Origin: Atriophallophorus winterbourni
Taxonomy: Eukaryota > Platyhelminthes > Trematoda > Plagiorchiida > Microphallidae
Length of the DNA stretch: 64,000 bases
Direction: 5' to 3'
NCBI GenBank assembly: GCA_013407085.1
Contig: JACCGJ010012616.1
Coordinates: 109,016 to 173,015 of the forward strand
Shown here piece by piece: positions 22,861-33,203 of this stretch. Position 1 is the stretch's first letter. Each line of letters begins with the position of its first letter. A model generated the notes under the pieces. The model had not been told where the DNA came from, made no database searches, and saw only the letters and a list, made by a program, of their open reading frames with translations. The translations under genes were made by a program, and so were the position numbers.

Positions 22861-23348
22861 GGATGATCCGTATTTAATGCTCCTGGAACATAGAAATACT
22901 CCATCCACCGATCTAGAATTAAACCCAGCTCAAAGACTCATAGGTAGACGCACAAGGACGAGGATACCTATTGATACCAACCGTCTGTCCAGACATGACG
23001 TTTCATGGGATGTCATCAATCAGCAATTAAAACGACACATGGGGCGCGAAAAACAGGTATATGATGAGGGTACACGTGAGCTACCTGAATTGTCTGATGG
23101 AGATACGGTTTTGATACAACCGTTCGGAATGGGAGCTGAGAAATGGGATATTGGAACTGTCATTGATCGTACGGGTGAGAGGTCTTACGAGGTGAATACA
23201 CAACATCGAACTGTGAAAAAATAGAGTACATTTAAGAAAGCCAGAACCCATTAATTCAGACGAGCTGTGTGAAAGAGATACAGATCCTCTAAACGAAATA
23301 AATTTGCGCAACCGCACAGCACGTAAGTTTATTTGAAAAACGGAAGGA

Positions 23349-23503
23349 TGTAGAGTGGCTGCCAGCATGAATTCTCATTGTGTAACCAGAATGCAGTAGC
23401 TGTCAGTGTATCTATCTCTGTATTCTAATTACCATGAATGATTCATATGTTTGTTGACGTGTAGTGAATACACATCTGTCGTTCTGATCTTGATTTTTCT
23501 ACA
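23349..23503 (+). repeat. 3' LTR of gypsy G2 (arm 1)
   Basis: A 155-bp LTR beginning TGTAGAGTGG and ending TTTTTCTACA. It matches LTRs at 30458-30611, 32967-33118 and 62224-62377. Confidence 0.88.
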
Positions 23504-24899
23504 AAGGTATTCTGTATGCGTCGAAGACTAGTGAATTTATGGACCGATATTCTCCGCAATAAAAGACCACTGTTTACGATCGTGCTTGTTTTCTTTTTTT
23601 ATGGAACGTCGAACAGAATAATTCTCCTTGATGCTTCTTCATCCCTACCGATAGGTGTTCGTTGTCCATCTCACCAAAGTATGTCAGCATATATACCGTG
23701 GTGTGCGTCACTTTGTGCTCGCAGCAAATACGAATTCAGTAGGACATTTTCCATTTCCTTTTCGTTGGCAAAAGTTACCTGAAGCAAACGTGGTTTGTTT
23801 CAATTCGATGACTTCGGGTGACGAGCCAGCCCAGTTAGCGACGTCAAGTGTATATAAACTAAACCAATTCGATTGCAAATACCTAACCAATTCTCAAGCG
23901 CGTAATTTATGCCTCAGTAATATTGGTACATATTACCCCTAAAGTCTTTTCGTGCTTTAAGGTGTTTTTTTGGCTAATTAGGATGTGAGTCGGTTTTGCT
24001 CATAACTTTCTCTATTTTGTGAATTTCAGGCGTCAGACCTCCCGTCAAATTCTTGCATTCTTTAGTCATCATCTGGGCAAATGTTGGGTTGTTAGCGTGT
24101 GTTGCAATTAGACGGTGGGAGTCCCGTCTTTAGTGTACGCCAGGTGACCACGGTAAGCGGAGTTTGCTGGCTCCATCTTAATTTTACCCGAATAAGCAGT
24201 CACAGCACTGAGTTAATGAGCACTTTCGGGCGTATATTTCTCGTCCTTTAAACCGCCTTCAGAAACATTTATTTCCGGTTGAATTGCGTTGGCAATTGTA
24301 TCTACCAAAAGCAGTTTAAGTGTTTTCTCAAGTTCTCAATTAACAATATTCCAAAATCTCTATTCGCGATTCCAGCTTTGCCTCATAGTGTGGATTTGCA
24401 AGTTTATCGCTAGGCTGTTCGTTTACATACGCTGCATACATAGCAATCGCGAGAAAATCAACGTTGTTAATAAACGATATCACTTCTTGCATTAGGGCTT
24501 TATCACATTTGGTATGTGCATTACCCAAGCAGCCAAAACATCGTACTACGTGAGATCGATCATTCACGCCTTTGTCACATATTTTAGACGCATCACGTGC
24601 AGCCTTCTTTGTCTGGGACATCGAGTGAGTGATGAGTCAGTGCACTTGGCGATTCAATTGTTTATCGATCGATAGCTACCTGTGAAGTGAATGCGTGAGA
24701 TCGGAGTGGCGCGATCCAAGCGGTAAAAGGCGAACGAGTTTGAATAAAAGTGATGCGGTTCAACGAGTTTTGATCTGACTGAGTTGAAAAACTATCAGTC
24801 GATTCGAAATGAAGTGATTTTTTCAACAGTATTCGAACAGCCACGATATACTTAATCGCCAGGGATATTCCACGCGTAGTGAGTTTGCAACGTGCCATG
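23504..24899 (-). pseudogene. LINE ORF1 relic with PHD-like finger (arm 1)
   Basis: Minus strand. The best frame, 24340-24621, starts MSQTKKAARDASKICDKG and contains CFGCLGNAHTKCD, a partial C-x2-C ... H-x2-C PHD-like finger. Downstream decayed blocks, clearest in the inverted arm-2 copy at 61926-62228, match ORF1 segments VTFANEKEMENVLLNSYLL and DRKQWSFIAENIGSI. Bases 24622-24899 look like its 5' leader. The gypsy G2 LTR truncates the relic at 23503. In arm 2 the same relic is split by LINE-B. Confidence 0.75.
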
Positions 24900-25535
24900 C
24901 GGTCGCATTATTTTGAGCTCCTGTTAATCAGGATATACTGTTCTTACACTTACACGTACGTGGATATATCATACCTTGTTGGACTCCTCCCAAAATCAGC
25001 TTTCTGGATATACCACTCTCGTAGCGGTATTCGATAATACGAGCAAATTCGGATTTATCGTGATTTTCCCATATTGGATCTACGCGTGCAACTCTGTTAA
25101 TACTCTTCAAGTCCTCAAAGGGTTTAACGTCATCGGAAAGTTCTTATTCTTCGCCGTCGACTGGTTATATATCCAACGTCGTGAGAGCAACTACCGAAGC
25201 GTATCGCCGGAATCAATTCTGGCTTTGCTCTTCTTAGTGAACAACGCGGTGAACAACGCTTTTCCTCGCGCTCACCATATTCATCATCGATCGCTCGACA
25301 GAACCACTGCCTGTGCAGATACAAATGAACAGTACTGCGCACAACCCTGACCGGATGACCCCGAAAAGGATACAAAGCGCACCGGGATGCATGTGCACGG
25401 TTTGCCGAAAGTCGGTAAGTCCTAAGGCGAGGTCTGTCACGTGTTATGCCTGTTTGTTGAAAGTGCATGCAAAATGCGACGAATCGCTGACCTCGGATTT
25501 TGTATCGATTATTAATGGATATAATTGTCCTGGTG
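24900..25535 (+). pseudogene. LINE-E 5' leader and start of ORF1 (PHD-like finger), arm 1
   Basis: ORF1 starts at ATG 25313 or 25328. It encodes GCMCTVCRKS, then VTCYACLLKVHAKCDE, then INGYNCPGV, where PLE-2 interrupts it. Beyond the PLE it continues with CYVCRVCKAKS at 28490. Together these give a C-x2-C, C-x2-C, H-x2-C, C-x2-C pattern, a PHD finger of the sort known in some CR1 ORF1 proteins. The preceding ~400 bp look like the leader. An inverted copy lies at 57068-57690. Confidence 0.75.
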
Positions 25536-25541
25536 TCTTAT

Positions 25542-25584
25542 GGGTAAGGTTTCGCTTCTGACACAGAAGCTTCGTCAGACCAAG
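25542..25584 (-). ncRNA. Hammerhead-like motif, downstream terminal repeat of PLE-2
   Basis: Same layout as 28030-28072, but the stem III segment after GAAA reads CCTT instead of CGTT, which breaks the self-complementary ACGT. Probably inactive. Confidence 0.5.
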
Positions 25585-25821
25585 GGTGTCAGTACGAATA
25601 GGGATCAAGCTTAAATTGCATTCACCTGACCAATCATAAGCTGGCTAAGAACTGCACAGTCCATTGTGGGTTCTGCGCTCGTTAAGAAGGACAGGCGCGT
25701 TCAATATCAACTGACGCACCACCACCCCTACGTGCCGTATAATCCCTTAATTGTTCTAGTCTTGGCAGGTGTGAATGACATCTGCTGACAGATTAGCGCG
25801 ATTGCGTAATCGGTGCGCACA

Positions 25822-27747
25822 CTAGGGGTTACGCACGTTAATGTTTATCCGCTGCAGGACCGGACGCCAGATTGTGGAGATATCAGCCCCATCCACCTTA
25901 TTGACAGCATTCTTACCAGCCTCTGTTATCTCAACCGCCTCAGCGTGAAGTCGTTCCATGTATGGTTTTATTCCCCGCCTTATCACTTCTACGTTATCAA
26001 GATCTACGCTGTGACCGGTGTCCAGCACATGTTCAGCTAGTGCTGAATCTCTTATCAGTGTTTGATATTCACTGGAATTGCGTGGCTGCTTAGCGATTCG
26101 ATTTTTGTGTTCACTTATCCTAGTACTGAGTTCTCTGGATGTTTGTCCGATATATACTCCCGAGCAACCCTTACAGTTGATTTTATATACGCAATTCGTC
26201 GCGCAGCCTGAAGGTGTTTTATCCTTGAGATGCGTTAATAAGGAACGGAGCGTTCTACCCCTTTTATACGTTACTCGTATACCTGCGTTATTCAAGATTC
26301 GACTTAACCCTTTTGACGCTTCCTTAACGTAAGGTATAGAAACTGTTGCACGCCAAACTTTCTCCGTTTTGGGTGCTGGGTATTTAACCCGTTTCAGTTG
26401 GCGTTTAATTAGGCTCTTAGGGTAACCGTGATCAGCAAGTCGACGACTAACTTCTTGATGGGCTCGCTTTTTATCGGTGGCATCGCTGCACAAGCGTTCA
26501 ACTTTGTAGAGCAGCGATTTCGCAACTGAATTAAATACTTTTTGGGGGTGCGCTGATGAGTACCTCAACACCGCATCTGTGTCGATTGGCTTACGATAGA
26601 CCGTAGTGCTTATTTTACCATTCTGCTTTGGCGCGAGACAGTCCAAGAATGGAAGTGTCCCTTCTGTCCACTCAATCTCCTTTGTAACTTGGATTTTGGG
26701 ATCCAGGTTGTTAAGGTAAGTATGGAATGCTTCCAACCTGTCACGTTTCATGATGGCGAATGTGTCATCGACATAACGCCACCATATCTTTGGTCGAAGA
26801 GCTACATTTTTTAGAGCTAACTCTTCAAAATGCTCCATGTACATATCCGCTAACACTGGGGAAATAGGTGAACCCATCGCTAAACCTTCCTTCTGCTTAT
26901 ATAACTGTCCATTAAACAAGAAGTGGTTCATATTCAGACAAATCGCTATACCGTTAACGATTTGCTGTACACTCAAGTTTGTACGATCTGCCAATGTCGC
27001 GTCTGAATTAAGTGCATTTTTTGCTAATTCTAGAGCGCTAGTAGTGTCCACGTTCGTGAACAGGGCGCTTACATCGAAGCTAACCATCATTTCATCCTCG
27101 TCGAGCGTTATTGTACTCAAACGACGAACGAAATCAAAAGAGTTCTTAATGAAAGAATCCCTGTTCCCGACTAGCGGTTTCTACAAATGAGCGAGATGCT
27201 TCGCTAATTCGTGCGTTGGGGATCCAATGCCATCCACGATGGGTCGCAGAGGGACGCCCACCTTATGTATCTTCTGGAGCCCGTAGAACCTAGGGGTCTG
27301 AGCAGATTTCGGGTATAGCCTGAACCATAATCCTTTACCTATTTCCTCCTTGATTCCACGCAAGTATCTCGAAATCACCCGCTTACGGTTATTCATAATC
27401 GACGTGGTTCTCCTGCTGTCAATAACTTCATAAGGACCTTCCGCAAGGTGTGATTCAACCTTATTTCTATAATCACTTTTTGAGAGTATCACCGTGGCCT
27501 TTCCTTTGTCGGCTCCAATGATTACTATTCCCTCTTCTTTCCGCATATTAAGAAGTGCTCGCTGTTCATCTTGCGTAAGGTTACACATTTCTGGCTGTTG
27601 TTTCTTAATAATACTTGCTATACAGTTGCGTAATGCGTCTGCCTGTGTTTCCGGTAGCTGAGTTAAGGTAGATTCTACACATGGAATGATATCTTCAGGT
27701 TTTAAAACTTTTGTACTTAGTGAGAAGTTTAAACCTTTTTCCAACAA
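25822..27747 (-). pseudogene. PLE-2 reverse transcriptase with GIY-YIG nuclease, one in-frame stop
   Basis: A single reading frame of 642 codons, broken only by a TAG at 27181-27183. N-terminal part (27184-27747): GADKGKATVILSKSDY, RFYGLQKIHKVG and RPIVDGIGSPTHELAKHL blocks. After the stop: MVSFDVSALFTNV, NHFLFNGQLYKQ, GLAMGSPISPVLADMYMEH, the catalytic WWRYVDDTF and LPFLDCLA. C-terminal nuclease: CVYKINCKGCSGVYIGQTSREL, then a HVLDTGH block. Penelope proteins combine a telomerase-related reverse transcriptase with this nuclease for target cutting. About 50 further N-terminal codons (VRTAQVEPRWTNHHVFNL) sit upstream in a different frame, implying a frameshift near 27740. Confidence 0.9.
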
Positions 27748-27945
27748 TCTTTGTTCGGTCTGCGAGAGCCTTCCTTGAATTGCGTGAATTATCTGGAGGT
27801 GTGACCACCAGATCCCTTGGTATAACTTTGTCCTGTTGACAACTCAGGTTAAAGACGTGATGATTCGTCCATCTGGGTTCTACTTGAGCTGTTCGTACCA
27901 ACTCGCAGGCCAATTTGCGAACTCGTGGTTCGTAAGAGTCAGAAA

Positions 27946-28480
27946 TGTAATGGAAAATGTTTGTGACAGATCGGGGAATCATAATCATGAAAAAATAAAG
28001 TTTGTAATGAATCTGTGAGAGTAGTTTATGGGTAACGTTTCGCTTCTGACACAGAAGCTTCGTCAGACCAAGGGTGTCAGTACGAACAGGGATCAAGCTT
28101 AAATTGCATTCACCTGACCAATCATAAGCTGGCTAAGAACTGCACAGTCCATTGTGGGTTCTGCGCTCGTTAAGAAGGACAGGCGCGTTCAATATCAACT
28201 GACGCACCACCGCCCCTACGCGCCGTATAATCCCTTAATTGTTCTAGTCTTGGCAGGTGTGAATGACATCTGCTGACAGATTAGCACACTAGAGGTTACG
28301 CACGTTAATTTCTTTCCGCTGCAGGACCGGACGCCAGATTGTGGAGATATCAGCCCCATCCACCTTATTGACAGTATTCTTACCAGCCTTTGTTATCTCA
28401 ACCTCCTCAGCGTGAAGTCGTTCCATGTATGGTTTTTTCCCCTTTTGATTCCCCGATCTGTCACAAACATTTTCCATTAC
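27946..28480. repeat. 34-bp inverted repeat bracketing the upstream PLE-2 terminal repeat
   Basis: GTAATGGAAAATGTTTGTGA begins the left unit at 27946. Its reverse complement occupies 28447-28480 and ends TTTTCCATTAC. The two are essentially identical over 34 bases. Confidence 0.85.
28030..28072 (-). ncRNA. Hammerhead-like motif, upstream terminal repeat of PLE-2
   Basis: Minus strand: TTGGT, CTGACGA, extra A, GCTTCTG/CAGAAGC hairpin, GAAA, ACGT, ACCC. Stem I keeps three pairs before a mismatch. The core is intact. Confidence 0.6.
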
Positions 28481-28481
28481 T

Positions 28482-28764
28482 TTGTCCTGGTGGCTGTTAT
28501 GTTTGTCGTGTTTGCAAGGCGAAATCAACACCGTCAGCCTCGGCGGCGAAAACCCCTGAATATGATATTGAGACGCGTCTAAATGGAATGGAATCCAGTA
28601 TACAAAAACAGAATGAACTGATAATAAACGTCATAAGGTCACCGTCGTTACCCGACTTATGTTAATACCGAAGAGCCGTTAGATAATCCATCATACTCGA
28701 GCATGCCAACATTTGCTCAGTTAACCGCGCAGATGGTGACTAAAACGGGGAAGCGTCCGTTGGG
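28482..28764 (+). pseudogene. LINE-E ORF1 middle segment (left copy)
   Basis: Continues the ORF1 interrupted by PLE-2: last PHD cysteines (CYVCRVCKAKS), the YDIETRLNGMESSIQKQNELI segment (coiled-coil-like), then FAQ and TKTGKRPLG. A frameshift near 28660 is shared by all copies here. It is repeated directly at 34455-34738 on the other side of LINE-C. Confidence 0.8.
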
Positions 28765-28887
28765 GTCAGAACTCAGAAACTCAGAAAATTGTATGGTAAA
28801 AAAAATCATTAAGCTTAACAATAACCATAGGATGACAAGGTATATGGAACATATAAAAATATAAAAAAATATAAAATATCTCAAAAA

Positions 28888-30149
28888 TCAATGAGGACAT
28901 TGGCATACCGCATGGTTCGTCATAAACTCATCGAGTTTGGGTTTGAAAACCTCAACAGATTCTGATCGTGTGATTTCTTCAGGCAAATAGTTCCAAGTGA
29001 AACAAATTCTTACGGTGAAGAAATTACGACGTATATCCAATCGAGAATGCGGAATGCTTAAAGCCTTTGAATGTGTTCGTGTTCTAGTATGGTCATTGGG
29101 CTTTAGCAAGTGTTTAAGGGGATGGTTTACAGAATGCAGGATTTTGAAGGTCAACATAAGGTCACTACGTATCCGCCCTTGGGTAAAATCTTGTAGGTTC
29201 AGTTTTAACATTCGCTCTGTGAAAGGCAAATTTCTGTACCGGGAGACCAACTTTGTAGCACGATGATAAATCCTGTCGAGTAGTATGATATCTTCCTCAG
29301 CCATGGTGCCCAGGCTTGGATGGAATATTACATAACAGGACGTATATACGTGTTAATTACCCGGGGAAGGGTTTCGGGCGTAAAAATCCGGAATTTTCTT
29401 TTGAGAAGACTCAAGATACGGCAAGCTTTATTGTACACCATCCGGCAATGCTGTCCCGGCTTCAGGTTAAACGAAACCCAGATACCCAGATCTTTTTCTG
29501 CTGTGGTCCAGACGAGATCTTGTGTGCCAAGCTGATACGTGTGGTGCAGAGATTTTCCAAGCTGCAGCATTTTACATTTCGCAGGGTTAAATGGTAACTC
29601 ATTTAACTGGGACCAACGAAATAAGGTGCACAGATCCCGTTGTAATGCCATACAGTCATTAACATACCTTACACGTTTCCATATTTTAATATCATCGGCA
29701 AATAGTATCAAGTTGCATCCAATATCCTCTACTATATCGTTCATATACACCAAGAATAGAAGAGGTCCAAGCACCGAGCCTTGCGGAACTCCACTCGTGA
29801 CGTCTATTTTTCTAGATAAGGTGCTGCCAACGCGAACTTGGACGTGTCTATCAGTAAGATATTCCCTTATCCAATTCAGCAATATTCCCATTATTCCATA
29901 GGATTCGAGCTTTTTAATTAAGGTGTCATGGTTGACTCTGTCGAAAGCTTTGGAAATATCGATGTAGCAAGCACGTACAGCCTCACCTTCGTCTAGTGCC
30001 TTGGTCCAATCCTCGAACGTTGTAAGAAGGTTAGATAAACAGCAACGACCTCTTCGAAAACCGTGTTGTGCTGCGGTCAAAATATTTTGGTTTTCAAAAT
30101 GTTCTTTTATGCGCGCAGTCACAATGCGTTCCATTAATTTGGAGATCAC
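28888..30149 (-). pseudogene. LINE-C reverse transcriptase, C-terminal part, one frameshift
   Basis: Two adjoining frames, 29328-30149 and 28888-29304. The first has [65 protein letters not shown] and catalytic LFADDIKIW. The second has the thumb/C-terminal region with ICFTWNYLPEEI. They are separated by a frameshift near 29310 within what should be a YIRPVMEYA-like stretch. Without that lesion and the nested insertion the domain would be continuous. Confidence 0.88.
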
Positions 30150-30265
30150 CGGATGTAACGTTAAGGGTCAATAGTTTGCTGTGCCTGAACGGTTACCGCC
30201 TTTATAAATAGGCGATATCATCTCTGCTTTCCATTGCGGTGGTATTTTTCCTTCATTTGGACAAT

Positions 30266-30457
30266 TTCATGTTGACCAATCCAAACATTGAAACAATATA
30301 TTCTGCATCATAAAGCTTTGAACCAATGCATCCAAGTAAACTATACATATTTAGCCTATCAAACCGGTTGAAAACAATTTCTGCTCTATGTATTTTCACG
30401 TGATTCCTGAACTAATCAGTAGGAAAACAAACCCCGTTTTACTTCCTATGTTATTTG
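30266..30457 (+). mobile_element. Short 5'-truncated LINE 3' end (left part)
   Basis: Together with 33124-33203 this forms a ~270-bp plus-strand piece ending in AAGCTATGTGCTTTTTGGACCATTAAA and (TTGAA)n, the same 3' end motif as LINE-B. It lies inside LINE-C and was split by the gypsy insertion, shown by ATTTG at both junctions. Confidence 0.65.
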
Positions 30458-30611
30458 TGTGGAGTGGCTGTCAGCATGAATACTTATTGTCCAATCAGAA
30501 TGCAGTATCTATCAGTGTGTCTATCTCTTTATTGTAATTCCCATGATGATTCATATCTTTGTTGACGTGTAGTGAATACACATCTGTCGCTCTGATCTTG
30601 ACTTTTCTACA
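30458..30611 (+). repeat. 5' LTR of gypsy G2 composite
   Basis: 154 bp, TGTGGAGTGG to TTTTCTACA, preceded by target duplication ATTTG. Confidence 0.88.
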
Positions 30612-31132
30612 TGGTGACGAGGATGAACGACGAGAAAACGTCGGATAGAACTGACAACGCCCGATTTAGCGGCTTCAATGTTCGACCACCAGCACCACTC
30701 AGGATGGAAGATGATGACGGATTGGCAGAGAGATGGAAACTGTGGAAGCAACAGTTTAACGATTTTCGGACGTTGGCGAACCTGACGAAAACCGATAAAG
30801 ATTATCAAATGGCGACGCTGAGGAATGCGCTTGGCGATCAGGCGACGAAATTCATACAGTGTTTCACATTTGATGAGAACGAAGATGCAGATGACTGGGA
30901 AACAATCATCGCGAAGCTCGATGAACACTGCCTCAGTCAAGTGAACGATACATTTGAAAGATACAAATTCAATTGTCGCGTCCAAGGTGCCGATGAGCCG
31001 ATCGAACATTTCATCCGAGCATTGAAATTAATGGCTGAGACATGCAACTTCTGTAAATGCATGAAAGATAATTTAATCAAGGATCGTTTGATTATCGGAG
31101 CACAAAACAGAAGTTTCACGAAGCGATTATAA
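30611..31132 (+). CDS. Gypsy G2 Gag, N-terminal part
   Basis: A 173-codon frame starting at the LTR/primer-site border; the in-frame ATG at 30623 is an equally good start. It contains RWKLWKQQFNDFRTLANL, a TLRNALGDQATKFIQCF stretch and FERYKFNCRVQ, characteristic of metazoan gypsy Gag capsid-like regions. It stops at 31130-31132. The zinc-knuckle part is in the next frame from 31151, so a frameshift (or natural slippage) separates them. Confidence 0.85.
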   Translation: MVTRMNDEKTSDRTDNARFSGFNVRPPAPLRMEDDDGLAERWKLWKQQFNDFRTLANLTKTDKDYQMATLRNALGDQATKFIQCFTFDENEDADDWETIIAKLDEHCLSQVNDTFERYKFNCRVQGADEPIEHFIRALKLMAETCNFCKCMKDNLIKDRLIIGAQNRSFTKRL

Positions 31133-31150
31133 AAAGAAAGCAACCTTACG

Positions 31151-32284
31151 TTGAGGCAATGTATAAATATCTGCAAGAGTGAGGAGGCGGCCGAGAAAAA
31201 GACAGAAGCCCTCGGAAATCATTCTTGCGAAGACATCAACAGAATTCATGTAGAGAAAACAATCCAGTCGAAAAAAATGTGCAGTTTTTGCGGCAGGAAA
31301 CATGAATTTAAGAAGGAACTATGTCCTGCGTGGAAGAAAGTTTGTACTCGATGTGGTAAAGCAAACCATTTCGCGATTTGCTGTCGATTTTCTGGGACGA
31401 CAACGACAAATACGCAGCGCTCATTTTCGAATGTCAGTGTCGTTCACAGTGAGGAACAAGTAAATCACATCCGGTCTTCCGAAATCGAGGTGAACGGCAA
31501 GAAGGTTCGTTTCCAAATGGATTCAGGTGCCTCCGTTAATCTCATTCCACGTGCCTACGTACAAAATGAGCCCGTATCTGACACGAAAATCGTTTTGCGA
31601 ATGTGGAACGGCACGACTGTCAAGCCAATGGGGAAATTTACGGCGACTCTGCGCAATACAATAAGCGGTAAGCATATAGAACATATAATGTACGTTGTTG
31701 ATGAAATTTTTTTACCGCTACTCGGAGTTGAGGCGATCGAAAATCTGGGACTGATTACTTTTAATTGTATCAATAATATTAATTCGGACATAACAGACAT
31801 TTGTCAAAAGTATCAGAGTGTTTTTGATGATAAATTGGGGAAGTTGCCCGGACTTTGTAAGTTTTCAATTGATCCGAATGTAACACCGGTCGCCTTACCA
31901 ATACGTCGTTTACCCTTTGCAGTGAAGGACAGATTTGAGTTAGAATTGAAAAGACTACAGCTCGTTGGGGTCATCAGGAGAGTAGAAGAACCTACTGAAT
32001 GGGTCAGCCAAGTTACCGTCGTAACAAAGAAGTCAGGTGAAATGAGAATATGTATCGACCCGAAAGCTTTGAACATGGCCCTCAAGCGAGAGTATTTCAG
32101 ACTTCCGTTGTTAGAAGATACTTTGCCGAGATTGTCTGGTGCTCGATATTTCACGAAAGTAGATCTGTCTTCAGCATTTTGGCACGTGTGTTTGGACGAT
32201 AAATCCAGTTTTTTTGACGACATTCGGAACCCCCTTTGGAAGGTTTCGTTGGCTTCGTTTACCATTCGGACTGAAAGTTTCTAG
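31151..32284 (+). pseudogene. Gypsy G2 nucleocapsid-protease-reverse transcriptase, truncated
   Basis: 377 codons. Zinc-knuckle-like cysteines (CSFCGRKHEF then VCTRCGKANHFAICC) come first, then the aspartic protease active site FQMDSGASVNLIPRAYV near 31516-31560. The reverse transcriptase start follows, with PLPFAVKDRF-type and VTVVTKKSGEMRICIDP blocks and FTKVDLSSAFWHV, which carries the first catalytic aspartate. It ends at 32284 before the IADD block, which in the related arm-1 copy lies near 21250. Confidence 0.88.
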
Positions 32285-32355
32285 CGAGATATTTCAAAAA
32301 CGGTTGCTACAGGCCATAGAATACACATATGTCGCTCTGATCTTGACTTTTCTAC

Positions 32356-32946
32356 ATGGTTACGAGGGTGATCGACGATAAAACGTCGGATAGAACTGAG
32401 AACGCCCGTTTTAGCGGCTTTAATGTTCGACCACCCGGCAACACTCAATGGAAGGCGATGAAGGATTGGCAGAGAGATGGAAACGGTGGAAGGAACAGTT
32501 TAGACATTCGGACGTTTGGCGAATCTGACGAATACCGACAAGCGTAATCAAATGGTGACGCTGAGAAATGCGCTTGGTGAACAGGCGACGAATTTCATAC
32601 ACTGTTTCACATTTGATGAGAACGAAAACGCAGATGAACTGGGAAACTATCTTCGCGAAGCTCGAAGAAACATTTGCCTCGGTCAAGTGAACGAGAGATG
32701 GAAACTGTGGAAAGCAACACTTCAGCGACTTTCGGACGTTGGCGAATCTGAGAATACCGATAAAGTTATCAAATTGTGACGCTGAGGCATGCGCTTGGTG
32801 AACAGGCGACGAGTTTACACAGTGTTTCACTTTGTTGAGAACGAAGACGCAGATGACTGGGGAACAATCTTCGCGAGCTCGAAGAACTTTGCTCGGTCAA
32901 GTCAACGATTAAATTCAATTGTCACCGCAAGATGTCGATGAGCCGA
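32356..32946 (+). pseudogene. Second, degenerate G2 gag
   Basis: Preceded by an LTR end (about 32316-32355), it repeats the gag start (KTSDRTENARFSGFNVRPP) and then decays with indels and an internal repeat of the RWKLWK segment near 32690. Confidence 0.75.
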
Positions 32947-32966
32947 TCGTTTGAAAAACGGAAGGA

Positions 32967-33118
32967 TGTGGAGTGGCTGTCAGCATGAATACTTATTGTC
33001 CAATCCGAAGCAGTATCTATCATGTGTCTATCTCTTTATTGTAATTCCCATGATGATTCATATCTTTTGTTGACGTGTAGTGATACACATATGTCGCTCT
33101 GATCTTGACTTTCTTACA
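32967..33118 (+). repeat. 3' LTR of gypsy G2 composite
   Basis: 152 bp, TGTGGAGTGG to TTTCTTACA, followed by ATTTG. It differs from the 5' LTR by several small indels and substitutions, so the insertion is not very recent. Confidence 0.88.
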
Positions 33119-33203
33119 ATTTGTAATTCGCATATTATTCTGTGGTTTTTGTAAAGCTATGTGCTTTTTGGACCATTAAATTGAATTGAATTGAATTGAA
33201 TTG

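Larger units (their letters stand above)
20166..23503 (+). mobile_element. Ty3/gypsy element G2, arm-1 copy, 5'-truncated
   Basis: The forward strand starts inside the protease region (matches 31505 onward), then reverse transcriptase, RNase H, integrase and a 3' LTR (23349-23503). The reverse transcriptase has a YIADDVLVY block at about 21247-21273. The integrase zinc-binding and core frame is at 22402-22860, and its C-terminal part at 22877-23224 (115 codons). A purine-rich AAAAACGGAAGGA tract directly precedes the LTR and fits a polypurine tract. Frames are broken in several places, and a LINE-C scrap (about 20677-21000) is inserted in the reverse transcriptase. The copy from the (AAT)n run rightward is duplicated, inverted, at 62224-63999. 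Confidence 0.9.
25536..28481 (-). mobile_element. PLE-2: near-complete Penelope-like element with direct terminal repeats
   Basis: A 2.95-kb minus-strand element inserted in LINE-E ORF1. TTGTCCTGGTG flanks it at 25525-25535 and 28482-28492. Two direct pseudo-LTRs, about 28010-28481 upstream and 25536-25975 downstream, each carry the nuclease C-terminus and a hammerhead-like motif. Between them lies the reverse transcriptase/GIY-YIG frame (25822-27747) and an N-terminal coding piece in another frame (27695 to about 27960). A 34-bp inverted repeat (27946-27979 and 28447-28480) brackets the upstream repeat. One frameshift and one in-frame TAG are the only major lesions. Arm 2 keeps only a solo terminal repeat at this site. 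Confidence 0.9.
30458..33118 (+). mobile_element. Gypsy G2 composite copy with two LTRs and 5-bp target duplication
   Basis: 5' LTR 30458-30611 and 3' LTR 32967-33118. ATTTG flanks both ends (30453-30457 and 33119-33123), the 5-bp duplication expected for gypsy. TGGTGACGAGG after the 5' LTR is the likely primer-binding site. Gag and protease-reverse transcriptase follow. At about 32320 the reverse transcriptase stops and sequence jumps to a second LTR end plus a degenerate second gag (32356 to about 32946) before the 3' LTR. RNase H and integrase are absent. It looks like a template-switch product or a recombination between two copies. Confidence 0.9.

Noticed and set aside
25130..25468. Arginine-rich 112-codon frame, repeated inverted at 57135-57473
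   Set aside because: Conserved only because the arms are duplicates; it runs antisense through the LINE-E leader and ORF1 start.
32320..33118. Separate second gypsy insertion
   Set aside because: No target duplication at its left edge; the only ATTTG pair encloses the whole 30458-33118 block.
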